Shown here: in pieces, positions 21,340-33,323 of the stretch
Position numbering within the stretch: position 1 is the stretch's first letter
Layout of the letters: each line of letters opens with the position of its first letter
Source of the DNA: Theristus sp. LFF4_11
Taxonomy: Eukaryota; Nematoda; Chromadorea; Monhysterida; Xyalidae
Length of the DNA stretch: 64,000 nucleotides
Reading direction: 5' to 3'
Assembly (NCBI GenBank): GCA_030248135.1
Contig: JASANC010005427.1
Span: forward strand, 1 to 64,000
Notes under the pieces: model-generated
Databases searched by the model: none
What the model saw: only the letters and a program-made list of their open reading frames with translations
What the model was told of the DNA's origin: nothing
Position numbers and translations under genes: made by a program

Positions 21340-22935
21340 TCAAACTGAAAGCACTCTGGGTGAAAGCGGTTTTCGTTTCAAAAATCGAGAACGCGTTTTG
21401 ATGCTCATCACGTTGGAATGTAATTTCGTGTCACCTTCACTATCGGTTTTGCAGGTATCCATCATCCATACCATTGTATACCGTTCCAGCTTAGAGATGG
21501 GCTCCACAACAATCTGGCACTCAGCAGTATTCAGTTCATCTTTCATTTCATCTTGTAAACGGAACTTCGATGAATCTGTGAAAGTGATAAAGTTCGTTTT
21601 AAAAAAATTCAAACATTAGTACATTACATTTAATTTTCATAATATCATCTTACATTTAACACGCGGCATGTTGACCGCGCACGGACGACAACGTGACAGC
21701 AGTTGCCTCCGTCTTCGCAGCTGTCGCTGTCGTGTGCGGTAGGTCAATCGAAAATCGGGTCGATGAAACTTCATTTTCGTGCACGCTGCACTGCGAGCCT
21801 TGCGACGGTCATTGTGACGACCTCGCAGAAGGTGTTCGTTAAATAAGATGCCGGAATTAACGAGGCCGTCGCTCAAGTCCATCTGGTCCTCCATGGCGCA
21901 CGTGCGAGCGGATTCAGTTCCGTAGATCAGGCGACCAACGACAGAGGAGAACGCAACTTCGGGCACATGGTCAATGTGCTGCGGCGATTTTTCGTCCACT
22001 TCAATTTTGACAACACGATTAGCGAGCTCTTTTGGTATCAGTCCCAACTGAGCGAAATGATTCAGTTTTTCAGTTAAACTTGTTTGATCACGAGCTCGCA
22101 GTGGTCGAGCTTGACAACGAGCTTCATGCAGCAAAGCATTGGCTGGCGAATACGACTGCGCCTCACAGTATCGGCAATCCTTTCGATAGTCAGTGGTTAA
22201 TTTCAACAGATTCGAAGTTGTTGGACTGCAGCTTCGGACACGAATCAAATCTGTTTTTACGGGTTCTCTCTTCCAAATTGCAATTCTTTGGTCGCTCCAC
22301 TCGGGCATCGATGAAGATGCCCGACTTTCTGTTTTTGAGCGGCTTTCTGATCGTGATTCGGTTTTTCTGGGACCGAGCACATCGTCCACAGCCACTCGAA
22401 CGGCGCTCATCCTCGTTCTTCGTTGAATGCTTCCCGTAAAATCATGTTTAAAGCCATTTCTTCGTTTCGTTGACTGTTGAAGATCAAAGCGAGCACAGAA
22501 AGCCGCCAACGGCACAGCCATTTCGACTGAGGGCGCTGTCCACAAACACCGACGACTCTTTTTACACACGACTTCCCATGTTTTTGGAGTCGATCTGTTC
22601 GACTCGACCAATTCGAAGCATGGCTGCTCGCCATCAACGACGTCAAACAAGCAAAGGACATCCTCCTGTCCGTAATATTTATAGCATCGTTGCAGCAATT
22701 CTTGTGCTTCTTCTTTTCCTAAAGCCTCCACTTTCAAATCATATTCTTTCGACGGCCACCAGGCGGGTGGTGCAGTTTCAGAAGATCTTCTCAACCGATT
22801 GTTTCGCATGGTACTTCTCAGCGCCGCTCTCAGGGCATCAGAAAGTTCTTTGGCCGTCATTTCTTTCAAGCATTTTGCTTCGCCGTCAACAATCAACGGA
22901 GGTAAATGCACGATTTGCTCTCGAGTTTGAGTCAT
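21340..22935 (-). CDS. NRF-1/erect-wing-like protein, lacking the N-terminal DNA-binding part
   Basis: Two exons (21654–22935 and 21340–21575) join in phase to 505 codons plus stop. The N-terminus reads HLPPLIVDGEAKCLKEMTAKEL, then PPAWWPSKEYDL and LLQRCYKYYGQEDVLCLF. These follow, in order, the LPPLIVDG, WWP and CYK-HG-ED-L-F motifs of the C-terminal part of the NRF-1/erect wing/P3A2 domain. The DNA-binding stretch that normally precedes LPPLIVDG is absent: the ATG is only ten codons upstream and I found no such exon to the right. A splice acceptor lies 8 nt before the ATG. Further on is a Cys/His cluster (CRYCEAQ…HEARCQAR) that could bind zinc, then a basic C-terminus. Nuclear and regulatory is an inference from the family. 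Confidence 0.65.
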
Positions 22936-23367
22936 TGAATAAGCTGCAATGCAATGAAAAACAAGTTTAAAAAATGAAATTTTAAAACAAAAATCAGAAG
23001 CTAAAAGCATGAAAACAAATGATTTTGGCTGCTTACATGACTTATTTCTCTTTTTCTTGTAAGATACAATTGTTTGGGCACAAGTAGTGCCGAAGATAAG
23101 AGGGCCAGGCCGAGAACAACTTTTTTTCAGTTCAGCTGCATAGTTTTTGTTTTTTAAACGTTAAAAATATGCGATTATTTGACATTATGATAAGTCCTTT
23201 CACACATTTCTTACATTTTTGACGTTTTTACACAAAAAACTTGTGTCCTGTGAGGCTGTAACCCTCCAAAACCGGTCAGCGTGCAGTGCACCTTCTGGCA
23301 TGCAACCTGGTGGTGCCCCTTTACCCCCTAAAAATTTCCATTTTGCATTGTCCTGCGGTGCGTAGGT

Positions 23368-23821
23368 TACCGTATTACCTCTAATAAACCCCCATGGGGG
23401 TTTATTTCTTCAGCGACTTCTGGGGGTGGGGGTTTATTTTTGGGGGGGGCTTTATTTTGGGGGGGGGGTTTATTTGGAAACCATTTTTAGGAGTGGGCAA
23501 AATGGCAAAAATACCTTCCATGGCAGGAAGGAAGTCGCAGAAACTTCTATTCTACATAGAAATTTCCTTTTACAACAGCCTTTTGTAATGAAATTACCAT
23601 TAACTCATCCATTTGGGGACTTTGGTAGCACAATTTCATCATTTTCACTGCAACCAGCCACTGAATTCGCTGGGTATGTGTTTCAAACAGGTTTCAATAA
23701 TCCCCCATGGGGGATTATTTTTTTTGGGGGGGATTATTTGGAAACTTGTCGAGGGGGTGGGGGTTTATTTTTGGGGGGGGGGGGTTTAATTTGGGGGGGG
23801 GTTAATAGAGGTAATACGGTA
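23368..23821. mobile_element. TA-flanked MITE with G-run interior, copy 1
   Basis: Terminal inverted repeats TACCGTATTACCTCTA and TAGAGGTAATACGGTA, 454 bp, with TA as the apparent target duplication (Tc1/mariner-type). The arms hold runs of G separated by TTTATTT. The middle (CATTTTTAGG through TTTCACTGCAACCAGCC) is almost identical to the copy at 59014–59471, so transposition was recent. Confidence 0.85.
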
Positions 23822-25187
23822 GGTACCCTCCCTACCTATGGTAAAAACGCCTGACGTCTTCGGAACTGCGTGTGTTAATTGCGGTCCTCTAATTGCAACC
23901 TGAGGAGTTGCGATCAGTTAATTGCGTCTCGCTCGATTGTGGCCCGGCGAATTAATGTCAGGCCAAACAATAGCAAACCACCTGTGGTGATTTTTCTGTG
24001 ATGAATCCAGAAATCACAACAATGTGTAAAATCATCGCGAAACAAAAACAAAAACGAAACAAAGTTTGAAACAAACTTTTCAAAAAACTCAGATTTTCCG
24101 ACGCGCTTTTATTTGTTTGGCTCAGGCATTAGGCTTGGCTAAGGATACCAACAACGACTTGAGACTGGGCACAAAATAATGGAAGGTGTTCTGTTTTCTG
24201 TGAACTTAAAAAATATTGAAATTGTTTGAGTCTGTCGGTCACAAGGATCGAAGGCCAGTTCTAATTTGAGCGTAATTCGATTTTGCGGAAAGAAAAGGCG
24301 ACTTGAATGGACACCAAAAACCAAAACGAAAAACATATTTTTTCTGAAAAAATATTCTTCAAACGAGGAAAATTTGGGTGTTTAAAAATGCTTAAGCAGT
24401 TTTTCCAAAACTTTTCAACAACAATAAAACAAACCAAAGATAAAAATCAGAACCAGCTTGTGATTTTGTGAACGAAAAATGAATGAAAGAGAGAAAAATC
24501 ATTCAAAAGAAAATGTTTAAACTGAGCACGTTGTTTGAAAAAAATCAGGTTCAAAAAACTTTTTCACCGAAAAATCGAGTGTCGAAAACATCTCGACTTC
24601 CAATACTGTTTTCTGAAAGGCCAGATGGGCACAAATGGAACGTGAAACAAAAACAATTGCATATATATGTCAGAAATCGACCTGCGTAGTCGAGTTGAGA
24701 AAGATCAGAACCAGAACAAGAACAATTCTTTTTCTTCATTTGTTAGTGGGAAGCCAACGTCCGTGAAACATCAGGAAAAACCAACGCACGCGCGTGTGTG
24801 TGCGCGTGTGTATATTCGTGGCACGGGGACGGGACACTGAACTGCAACTAAAGTCAGCAGGATAAATATAAATCAGCATACAGGCAGAGCAGCACGTTTC
24901 ATCGAACATTCTACCTAACCGAAGCCTATAAAATGCAATTGCACGTTGTCCACGTGTGTTGTGTAGTGCTTGCATGGAATAAAAAATTGAATAGTGATCT
25001 TTACCGGTTTTAATACAATAAAGAAAACTTACTGACGACCTTGAACATTTTATCATTATTTTCATTTTAAATCAGCAAACATAGCACTTCAAAAAGAATT
25101 GCATCGGGTATCAAAAAAACCGGGCCGGACTATACCCGTACGACAATGTGGTGGAACTGGAATGTAACGTCCAACAAACAAATTGTC
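23822..25187. other. Gene-free stretch
   Basis: No protein-like frame of recognisable family. It holds a short CG/TG-alternating tract at about 24785–24815 and a TATA-like GCCTATAAAATGC near 24925 with no gene attached. Confidence 0.45.
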
Positions 25188-25259
25188 GCCTCCGTGGCTC
25201 GGTGGTTAGCACGTTCGCCTTCAACCCAGAAGGTGACGGCTTCGATCCCCCACGGAGGA
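25188..25259 (+). other. tRNA-like segment (SINE head or tRNA pseudogene)
   Basis: The ends CCTCCGT and ACGGAGG can pair over seven bases. Between them are an A-box-like TGGCTCGGTGG, a stem CCTTC…GAAGG and a B-box-like GGCTTCGATCC. The D and T stems do not pair properly, so I do not call it a functional tRNA. Confidence 0.4.
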
Positions 25260-25291
25260 TGACAAACTGCCGCCAGTGTAGCTCTCTATCA

Positions 25292-26818
25292 TCTATTATA
25301 CTAAAAAAATACTTTGTCCGTGGAACTTTTTTGCAGTTTGAATTGGCGCTCATTTTTTCAGTTCGAGCCTATTTTGCTATTTAAGTCATCATCTGCTAAA
25401 TACTTTACTCCATTTTCTAATGACAAGACAATGTTCAAATCGTCATTCTACATGACTTCGTCATCATGATGCCTTTTGCTCATTAGCAACAACTTACATA
25501 CAATGGACAAATAGCAATTTTTGGTGCTCAAAATTTTATAATCAACTGCAAAAGATGAAATAAAAACCGTCTCGATCTGGAACGCTGAAGTGCAACAACA
25601 ACAAGCGAGACAATCGCAAGAATTGCAAGAACTCGGTTGTAAACTGAAATGAGTCGCTTATGTTAGGGTAAACGGGTTGAAAGAAGCTAAATAGCAAAAC
25701 AAAAGCGACCGTTTCACAATGGGTACTCAGAAAAGTGTTGCACCGTCTCGATCTGGAACGCTGAAGTGCAACAACGACAAGCGAGACAATCGCAAGAATT
25801 GCAAGAACTCGGTTGTAAACTGAAATGAGTCGCTTATGTTAGGGTAAACGGGTTGAAAGAAGCTAAATAGCAAAACAAAAGCGACCGTTTCACAATGGGT
25901 ACTCAGAAAAGTGTTGCTTTTTGTTACTAACACTCAATCAAAAAGGCCTGGCTTAGATTAATGCAAGCGCGGAAAAGTAGTAAGCATACCAAACAAAAGC
26001 GGACGTTTTGCTACGAGTATTAAGTAAACTGTTGCTTTTTGTCCTTTCCATGCTATCAAAAAGCTTTGGCTTAGCTTAGGGTAGGCGGGCAAAAGAAGTA
26101 ACATACCAACCAAAAGCAGCCGTTTCGCAACGGGTCTTCAAAAAAGTTTTGCATTTGTCGTCATTTTTAAAACTCTAAGGCCTAGGTTAGAGTAAGCGGG
26201 AAAAAAGTTTCAAAACAAAAGCTGGCGTTTTGCAACAATTATTCAGAAGTGTTGTCTTTTTTTCATCTTTTACACACTAAAAGGGTTGGCTCAGATAAGG
26301 GTTTAGCAATGTGTATTCAGAAAAAAGTGTTTTTTCGTCATTTACACTCCACCGGCAAGAAATTCCAGTTCCACAAGGAATAGATTGCAGCATCAACAAA
26401 GATGTAGCCACGATCGATGGCGAAGCAGTGGATCGGTCCACATATAATCGATCAATTTTTAACGGGAATGACAGCGACATTGAAAAAGCTAATAAATGAG
26501 AATTAATTTTGATTCTTTAAAAGGGAACGTCAGTTGTTTGTTGCTGATTAAAAAAAATTGTTTTTCATATTGTTGACAAAAAGGGCGCCTTAAAACTGAA
26601 AATACTGTGATTTTCAAAAAAGTAGGAGCATCGAGTGCTTCAAGGATGAACGATCATTTGTATGGTTAATCAACAACAATCGGTTAAAGCAGCTCAAAAT
26701 GAAAATGCAATGCCTGATTAGTCCGGGTCGTGGGCAAGGTCAAAAGGCTAAACTCCATTCAAAAATAACAGTTGTATTCAACAGCTAACCGTGCCGTAGG
26801 CACGGGTCAATTGGCTAG
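25292..26818 (+). mobile_element. Non-autonomous Helitron 2
   Basis: It starts TCTATTATACTAAA after a host A. It ends with the hairpin CCGTGCC-GTA-GGCACGG and TTGGCTAG before a host T. Internal repeats match those of Helitron 1 (TTAGGGTAAACGGG, GTTGCTTTTTG, GTACTCAGAAAAGTG), including a near-perfect direct duplication of about 175 bp around 25560–25910. No coding capacity is seen. Confidence 0.87.
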
Positions 26819-26821
26819 TCA

Positions 26822-28126
26822 TCATAATACTAAGATAATAGTGGTGTCCGTTTGTTTGTTTGTTTGTTTGTTTGTTTGTTTGTATCACTTTTTTTTGCAA
26901 TTTGAATTGGCGCTTATTTTTGCTATTTAAGGTAGCTAAGCTCAATCTCATTTTTTAAATATCAATGCCAATTATTTTCTCAAAAAAGTCGCTCTTCACT
27001 GCGAAGTCATCATGATACTCTTTGGTCATCCGCGACAGCGCCTCAAGATAAGATTGACAAATAATGGCAACTGTTGCTGTTCAAAACTTGATGACCGAAA
27101 GCGCACTCTGCTTTCAAGGGTTATTGCTTGAGAACTTTTTTCGAAAACATAAAAGTGTTGCAAAGTTATTGCTTCAGACTTTTTCAAAAACAGAAAAGTT
27201 TTATCTAAACAAGTCAACTAAAAAATGCGGTTATTTGGAAAAAGAGAATTTTACCAAATTTGACGTTTTTCCAACACGCAGGTTTAAATAAAAATGTGTC
27301 AAATACAGAAACGCAAAAATGAAACTGAATGACTATTTAAATGGGTGTTTGAAAAACGTTACTTTTTGGTTCCCCATCCATTTTCACTTTGCGAAAAGGT
27401 TTGGCTTCTATTTTAGGGACTGGGGTATATGTTAAGGTATAAAAACAGTGTTTTTTAAATGGGTATTTTTTTATTTTAACGTCACTTTTTTATATTTTTT
27501 TGTTTATTTTTTATAGTTTCACTCAAAAAAAGGATTTGCTTAGAGCAGGGTAAACGGGTAAAAAACATAACAGCAAAATTATAAACTTCGGGTTTTAAAT
27601 TTGTTTTCAACACCCGGGTTTAATTAGAAATCTGTCAATTTCGAAAACAAAAATTCAAAATTGCAATTACAAATTACATTCAAAAATGATTTTATAAAAC
27701 GTTACTTTTTGTCGTTTCAATTCAATTAACTTTTAAATCGCTTCACATATTTTTAACGGGAACAGCAATTGACCATTGGTGATTAAAAAAGATTGTTTTC
27801 AATTTCAAAACGGAATGCATTAAAGATTCTGTTCTTGATCAGAAGATTGTTTTTGATAATTTGAACGGGATCGCTTTACATATTTTAACGGGAACAGCAA
27901 TTGACCGTTGGTGATTAAAAAATATTGTTTTCAATTTCAAAACGGAATGCAGTAAAGATTGTGTTCTTGATCAGAAGATCGTTTTTGATAATTTGAACGG
28001 GAACGACTGAAGCAGCTCAAAATCAAAATGCAATGCATTTTTGGCACGGTTCAAAAGGCCAAAATCCACGCAAAATTAATTGTATTTATCAGCTAACCGT
28101 GCCGTAGGCACGGGTCAATTGGCTAG
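26822..28126 (+). mobile_element. Non-autonomous Helitron 3, tandem to Helitron 2
   Basis: It begins TCATAATACTAAGATAATAG three bases after Helitron 2 ends, and closes with the same hairpin and TTGGCTAG before T. Near the start is a GTTT microsatellite (about 26848–26884). Inside is a direct duplication of about 140 bp (AACGGGAACAGCAATTGACC, near 27757 and 27888). Confidence 0.85.
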
Positions 28127-28149
28127 TTCTAATAACTACACTCGTTTTC

Positions 28150-28395
28150 AACTAAAGCTTTCGGATTCGCTGCCCAACGGGGATATAGCGACCGCAGGCC
28201 ACCGAAACCGAAATCGGGCTAAGACCACTGGTGCTCCAGGACAGAGCGGGGCTTAGAGGCTGTCCCCCTCAAGTGGCGAGGGTATTGGTTCCACGGGATG
28301 GTGAGCCGTCCGTTCCCCAATCCCACCGGAGTTTGGTACCTTCGGGTTTCCGGAATCGGTGGGGGGGGGGGCGTGCTTCAAATGTATAAAAAAAA
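28150..28395 (+). mobile_element. SINE with shared core hairpin
   Basis: The 3' half matches the minus-strand fragment at 14097–14218. It has GGCGAGGGTATTGGTTCCAC, GGGATGGTGAGCCGTCCG and a hairpin CCCACCG…CGGTGGG around TTTGGTACCTTCGGGTTTC (28322–28363), then GCGTGCTTCAAATG and an A-rich tail. The 5' head is not a clear tRNA. Confidence 0.7.
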
Positions 28396-28620
28396 CGTGG
28401 ACGTGACGTGTTGTGTTTTATGAGCACGTGGATTTAAAAATAACATGGATTTTGTACCGGGTGTGCACGAAAGAACGAACAGAACACTAGTTCTGTAGTG
28501 TTGCTCGCTTTTTTGCGACATCGATCATAATCGAAGGGTTAGCACGGAAAAAACAGCTACAACATGAGTTTGTTCATTTTGATGTTCTTTTGTTGTGCCC
28601 AGCTCAGTTATTATGTGGTT

Positions 28621-28740
28621 TCGAGACTCCATGCGCTCATATAAACAGTTTCATGCATGACGCTGGAATTCAAAATTGGTAAAAGTAATCAGAGTCCCCG
28701 AAATAGGGCTGGGTCACTCAGGCTATTTTGAATTGCCACA
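28621..28740 (+). repeat. Dispersed repeat, copy b
   Basis: Copy of the family described at 15431–15557, with CAGTTTCATGCATGACGC and the closing TTTTGAATTGCCACA. Confidence 0.6.
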
Positions 28741-28753
28741 TTAAATTGATAAT

Positions 28754-28893
28754 ACAGTCGAACACTAAATTATGGGGAATCAGCTGATTGGTTGGTCAAA
28801 CCAAACTCCGCCCCACAGCAATGCCTGCACAGAAAGCATGTAGACCGTAATCCCAACCAATCAGCTGATCCCACATAATTTACAGTTCGACTG
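28754..28893. mobile_element. Fold-back MITE with CAGTCGAAC ends
   Basis: Long inverted arms of about 40 bp: CAGTCGAAC, TAAATTATG and ATCAGCTGATTGGTTGG on the left, and their inverse on the right. The element at 63026–63151 has the same CAGTCGAACTGTAAA start. The target duplication is not clear. Confidence 0.75.
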
Positions 28894-30252
28894 CACATAT
28901 ATTATCGTACGAACTGCTGAGCAATTTCCACCTTTCTTTTTCTGGTCTGACAAAATCCTTGCTTTCAGTTTTTACTCTGGTGGTTCAAGAGGGGAACATC
29001 ACTGGTGAGGCCACCCCTCTTCTGCACATGATATTGGCCAGGCCGAAATGCAGAGAACAACTTGGTTGATTTGATCCAAAATGCCCATTCTGAATCTGGT
29101 CTGAAGCTCTGCAAAATTAGGTATCAGGTTTTTTTACTTTTTATAGGAAAAAATAAAAAGAAACCCGGTTTTTCCAACCCTATCAATGATGCAATCAATC
29201 GAAATTTCTATCAAAAAAGACGCAACAAGAAAACTGCTGTTGTCCTTTATTTTGAAAACGTGATTTCATCAAAATGCCCAATGTTGTCAGAATCATTCAA
29301 TGTAACACAGAACAAAAGATGCCGGCAAAACCAACAATTGCAGCGGAATGCTTGACTTTTAATTTTTACGAAAACAAAAATACACGTGAAGAATTCCAGT
29401 CGTCACGCCAAAATCTGCATAAAATGCGGACGGAAAAATTATGCGAACTAAAATATTTCGAGATTTTTTGTTGAATCAGAACTTGGCAGGAAAAAGCATC
29501 CGTATCAAACGAAAACGTAACGCAGCAGCAATAAAAAAGCACAAAATCACCCCGAACAAAACTGAATCTGGAAATGGCAAACAGAAACATCGAACCGTAG
29601 AAATCACCGAATCCGAAATCACTGACTGTCTTGTGTCAGAAACCAAAGAGACCGTTCAAATGCGTCAAATACCTCAGATCAGACAGAAGTGAAAGGATGG
29701 CATTCTTCCCCGACGGAATCTGACAGTTTCAGACAGACATACACAGACACACAAGAAGCTCAGGAAAATAGAACGAACAAACAGATAATCAAGCAAAATA
29801 AAAGTAGAACGTGTGCAATATGCATCCTGCAGACAACAGTAGAATTGATGGTGAAATGTGGATAGAAACAATCTGCATAAAATGAAACACTAAGAACAGC
29901 TACTGGCAAACTTTGCAGCATTTTTACAAACAAAAGCAAAGACAATAATTAGCAGATCGAAGTTGAATGCAATGTATCCAAATTGTTCACGATAATACTG
30001 AAGAATAACAATGTGGACAAGCGCACTTTACTTGAAATAACAGAACTTCAAACAATGAGAACAACGTTTGAATGACTAAACGAGAAACCCTGTAGCAGAG
30101 AACATAATAAAAAAACTAAAATTCACGATGCTCAAAGTTCCACCCCTTATTTTTGTCAATATTGTGCCTCGACTGGACACATAAAATTTAAACGAAAACA
30201 TTTGAAACCGGTCTCGAGAAACAAAGAAACAGACAAAGAAACTCATGGTGCT
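28894..30252. other. Gene-free stretch
   Basis: AT-rich. Frames of up to about 97 codons occur, but none resembles a known protein or has supporting splice structure. The right part probably includes the 3' UTR of DDAH. Confidence 0.45.
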
Positions 30253-32569
30253 TTACAACGGTTGAAGATGCTTGAATTTTCGAATCAGCAGCACGTACTG
30301 CGACAAGTGGCCGCCCAGTTTCATCAGATTCGCCCCGTCAAACGGCATCAACTTCAGTCGGTCTTGCAGTTTGGCATATTTCTAAAAACAGAAGCAAGAT
30401 GATCACAGTTTTCAAACACAACTAAACAGCCGAGATACTAGGCAGCCACAAATGCGGATAACTCCGAACTCTGAACTGTTCTCTTCTGCGACTAAATATG
30501 CGCATAGATAAAAAATCGGCGTCACGTTTGACGCAGCAATTCAAAATTGCTAAGGTTAGGTTACGAACCCGAGTCCCTGAAATACGACAGAGTAAAAAAA
30601 ACGCAACTTAGAATTGCCGGAACAAGCACGGCACAGGCACTAAATTTCTTCACTTGCAAACGCACTGAATCGTAGAACTGAAATGAAAAGATATGGTACC
30701 AGATTCGACAGCTGTCTATGGTCGCGGTAGATGAGGAATTTGTTCGCGTGTACGCAGTTGACCGCGTCGTCGTCCTCATGCCGCAACAGGCTGTACCGAA
30801 AGGTCGCTTCACGCTCGATGCGCTGCAAAGACAGCGATTTACGGGGCGCTGTTTCCAAGTTTCGGTGTTTCGGTGTTTGTTTGAGCATTGAAATTGTCGA
30901 GTGCTTGCGCATTTGGTGTGCAATCGCTCGACACGACTGACCTGCATGATGTTCTGTGCTTCCTTGTTGTCGCCGACCGACAGAATAGGCGCGTCCTTGT
31001 CGTGTGCTGCTACACTGACATAATACTGAAAAATCAGTGAAATTGGTGAACAGCAACACAAGAAAGTGGTTCACTGCAATCGTTCATATGAACTCATTCA
31101 TTCATCCGTCAAATTCATTTCGCAGACTGCAGGAAACTCCGATCAAACGGTTCGAATACCGTGAGATTCAGAGAACCAGAGCCATACAAATATCGCACAA
31201 AACAAAAGCACAAGCAAGCAAGCTATTCATGTTGTGTGCCAGTGTTGTGATCACAAAAAACACCCAGACCAATTACGTTTCAGTTGGATACAAAAACACA
31301 AAAAATGGTGACACCTTCAATGAATGTTGTCCATCGATGGTGATCGGTATCGTGGCGTAGTCAGCGAATGTTTTTGCCACGACCATGGCGCCCTCGAAAT
31401 TCGTACCGTTCTCCTTTCGAATGCCGACAAATATTTCTTTGCCTGCAAATCATTTTGAAAGATCGGAATTTTTTGTTTCTGAAATTTTTGTTCATTTTGT
31501 GTCACAGTACCGCCACAATAATTCCTGTGGATTTCAGTCCAATCATTATGTGCGGCGTTCAATTTTATTACAAAACTTCGTGAGAACACAACTGCGAACC
31601 AAAAAACCACCTGTGAACAGTACATCGCCGCCCAACAAGACCACGCGTTTGCCGTTCGCGTCAGTCGCCGGCGTTTCGAAGATCTGCCAGGCGCATTCTT
31701 GCAACAACGACGTGATCTGACAATTGAAATAACTGAACTGTTTGACTGGAATCAAACATTCAAACCAAAGTCAAACCAAACGTGAAGTGCAAAGTGAAAT
31801 TCGAAAAACTGAACCTCTTCCTTTCGCCCCGGATGTATTGTCCTGCAGATGAGCGCAGTTCCGTTGATCACAATCGCTTGGTCGTCGACCCACATGGTGC
31901 TCACTGGCGCCGACTCCTGCGGTGCCAGTTCAGCGACATCGAGGCCGCACTGCAACGAACATCAAAGACACAATCAATGACATGTGTGATTCTCAACAAT
32001 GCCGTCAAACCAACACCAAACCAAAACCGTGTCCATGTGAAAAATCATTCACATGTTCTGCCGTGGCAAGTCTCATTGCCGATAAAATCGTTGCTGAAGT
32101 CGCAGTTTTACGGCCATCATTCACGGTCAAATCACACATACGTGTTATTTACTCATTACCATACCACACAAGAACACGGCGATTTTGTCGCCGCGACAAA
32201 TCGGTGAACATGTGAATGGGCCTCTCTGGAAGCTTGAGCGAAGAACATTCGCTTGAGATGTTCCATCAATGATCCGGTTTGACTCGACAAAGATTTTGGT
32301 AGAATTGAATGAAACAAAAAAGATCAGAAGACGGAAAAAAAGACATGTCTCAACGGGCAGCTGGACCAGCCTATAAAACGATTCACTCCACGTCGTTTGC
32401 ACAAAAAACACAACCAAACGAAGAGCTCGCGGCCCACCTCGCGCAGATTGTCGCAGAGAATGTCCATTTCGCGACGGGCCTCGTTTAAATCAATGTTCAC
32501 CGGATGTGGCCCAAGAAACCGCGGCTCCGCCGGAATTCTGCTGACGATCGCATGCGTGAACCTCGACAT
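30253..32569 (-). CDS. DDAH1: Dimethylarginine dimethylaminohydrolase (DDAH)-like, catalytic Cys missing
   Basis: Seven exons (32438–32569, 31815–31949, 31611–31716, 31315–31442, 30942–31025, 30700–30822 and 30253–30381) join to 278 codons plus stop, close to the usual 285. DDAH hydrolyses methylated arginines that inhibit nitric-oxide synthase. Family segments are clear: FTHAIVSRIP at the start, VDDQAIVINGTALI (acidic residues that bind substrate), LGGDVLFTGKEIFVGI and TIDGQHSLKYY with the catalytic His. The C-terminus aligns without gaps to human …DGLLTCCSVLINKK but reads GGHLSQYVLLIRK. The nucleophilic Cys (Cys274 in human DDAH1) is therefore Gln, and this last exon has no Cys at all. The protein is predicted not to be a normal hydrolase. 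A possible acceptor lies 4 nt before the ATG. Confidence 0.88.
30490..30620 (+). repeat. Dispersed repeat, copy c
   Basis: A diverged copy of the 15431–15557 family in the last DDAH intron. It keeps ATGCGCATAGATA, GCAATTCAAAATTG and the closing GAATTGCC. Confidence 0.45.
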
Positions 32570-33323
32570 TTTCCTGCTTCGATTCAAAAATGCGGTTTTT
32601 ATTTGGTTTTTTGTCTCGTCCGTTCCCGTGCTTCCCCGTTTATTCGTTCGCTGCCGTCGCTGACTTTTTATTGTTGTTATTCTGCTTTGCTTATTTCTTT
32701 CACACAAAATGGCAGGATAAAAACACGAAAATCAAAATAAACCAACGCGTTACTGCGTTGGCCACTGAACAGTATGTGTTGCGTCTAGCCTATGTGTGCG
32801 TGTGCGTGTGCCCCGTCTGTTACATGAAAATTTGATTGCATTTTGCATATCGGTTCAATCATTCTAAATTGTAAAATGTATTTGCAACAACCATGACGTG
32901 CCATTAACAGTGCCAATATCAAACTGTGTCAGTGCGTGGCGTGAACAAATTTTGATTGATGACATGACGTTGGACTGACAGACTGGGCATCATCCACGAT
33001 TGACAAGTGTCTGATTGAGAATACTTTGTCAGGTGACAGACAACACAGCTACAAAAAAACCACACCATCTGTGTGTATTCATGTGGACCACCAATGCAGG
33101 ATGTGGAATCGTTGACATTTATTGACATGTAATAAATCGTCAGAGAAAACATAAGATCACACTGGGTGTTTCTAGTGGTTCGTTCATTTTGATCAACATC
33201 ACCGTTTTGTTGTGTTGTGTCTCTGTGTGTTGCGTTCGGACAGGTCAAACAAGCCCTACGAAGGAGGACGAACGACGAACAAACATAACCCTTTTTTACA
33301 ACAGGCAACATCTTTTTTCGCAG

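Noticed and set aside
25188..25259. Functional tRNA gene
   Set aside because: The acceptor ends pair but the D and T stems do not, and the anticodon loop is the wrong length.
17344..28126. CRISPR-like array from the evenly spaced repeats
   Set aside because: Repeats are degenerate, long and bounded by Helitron termini in an animal genome.
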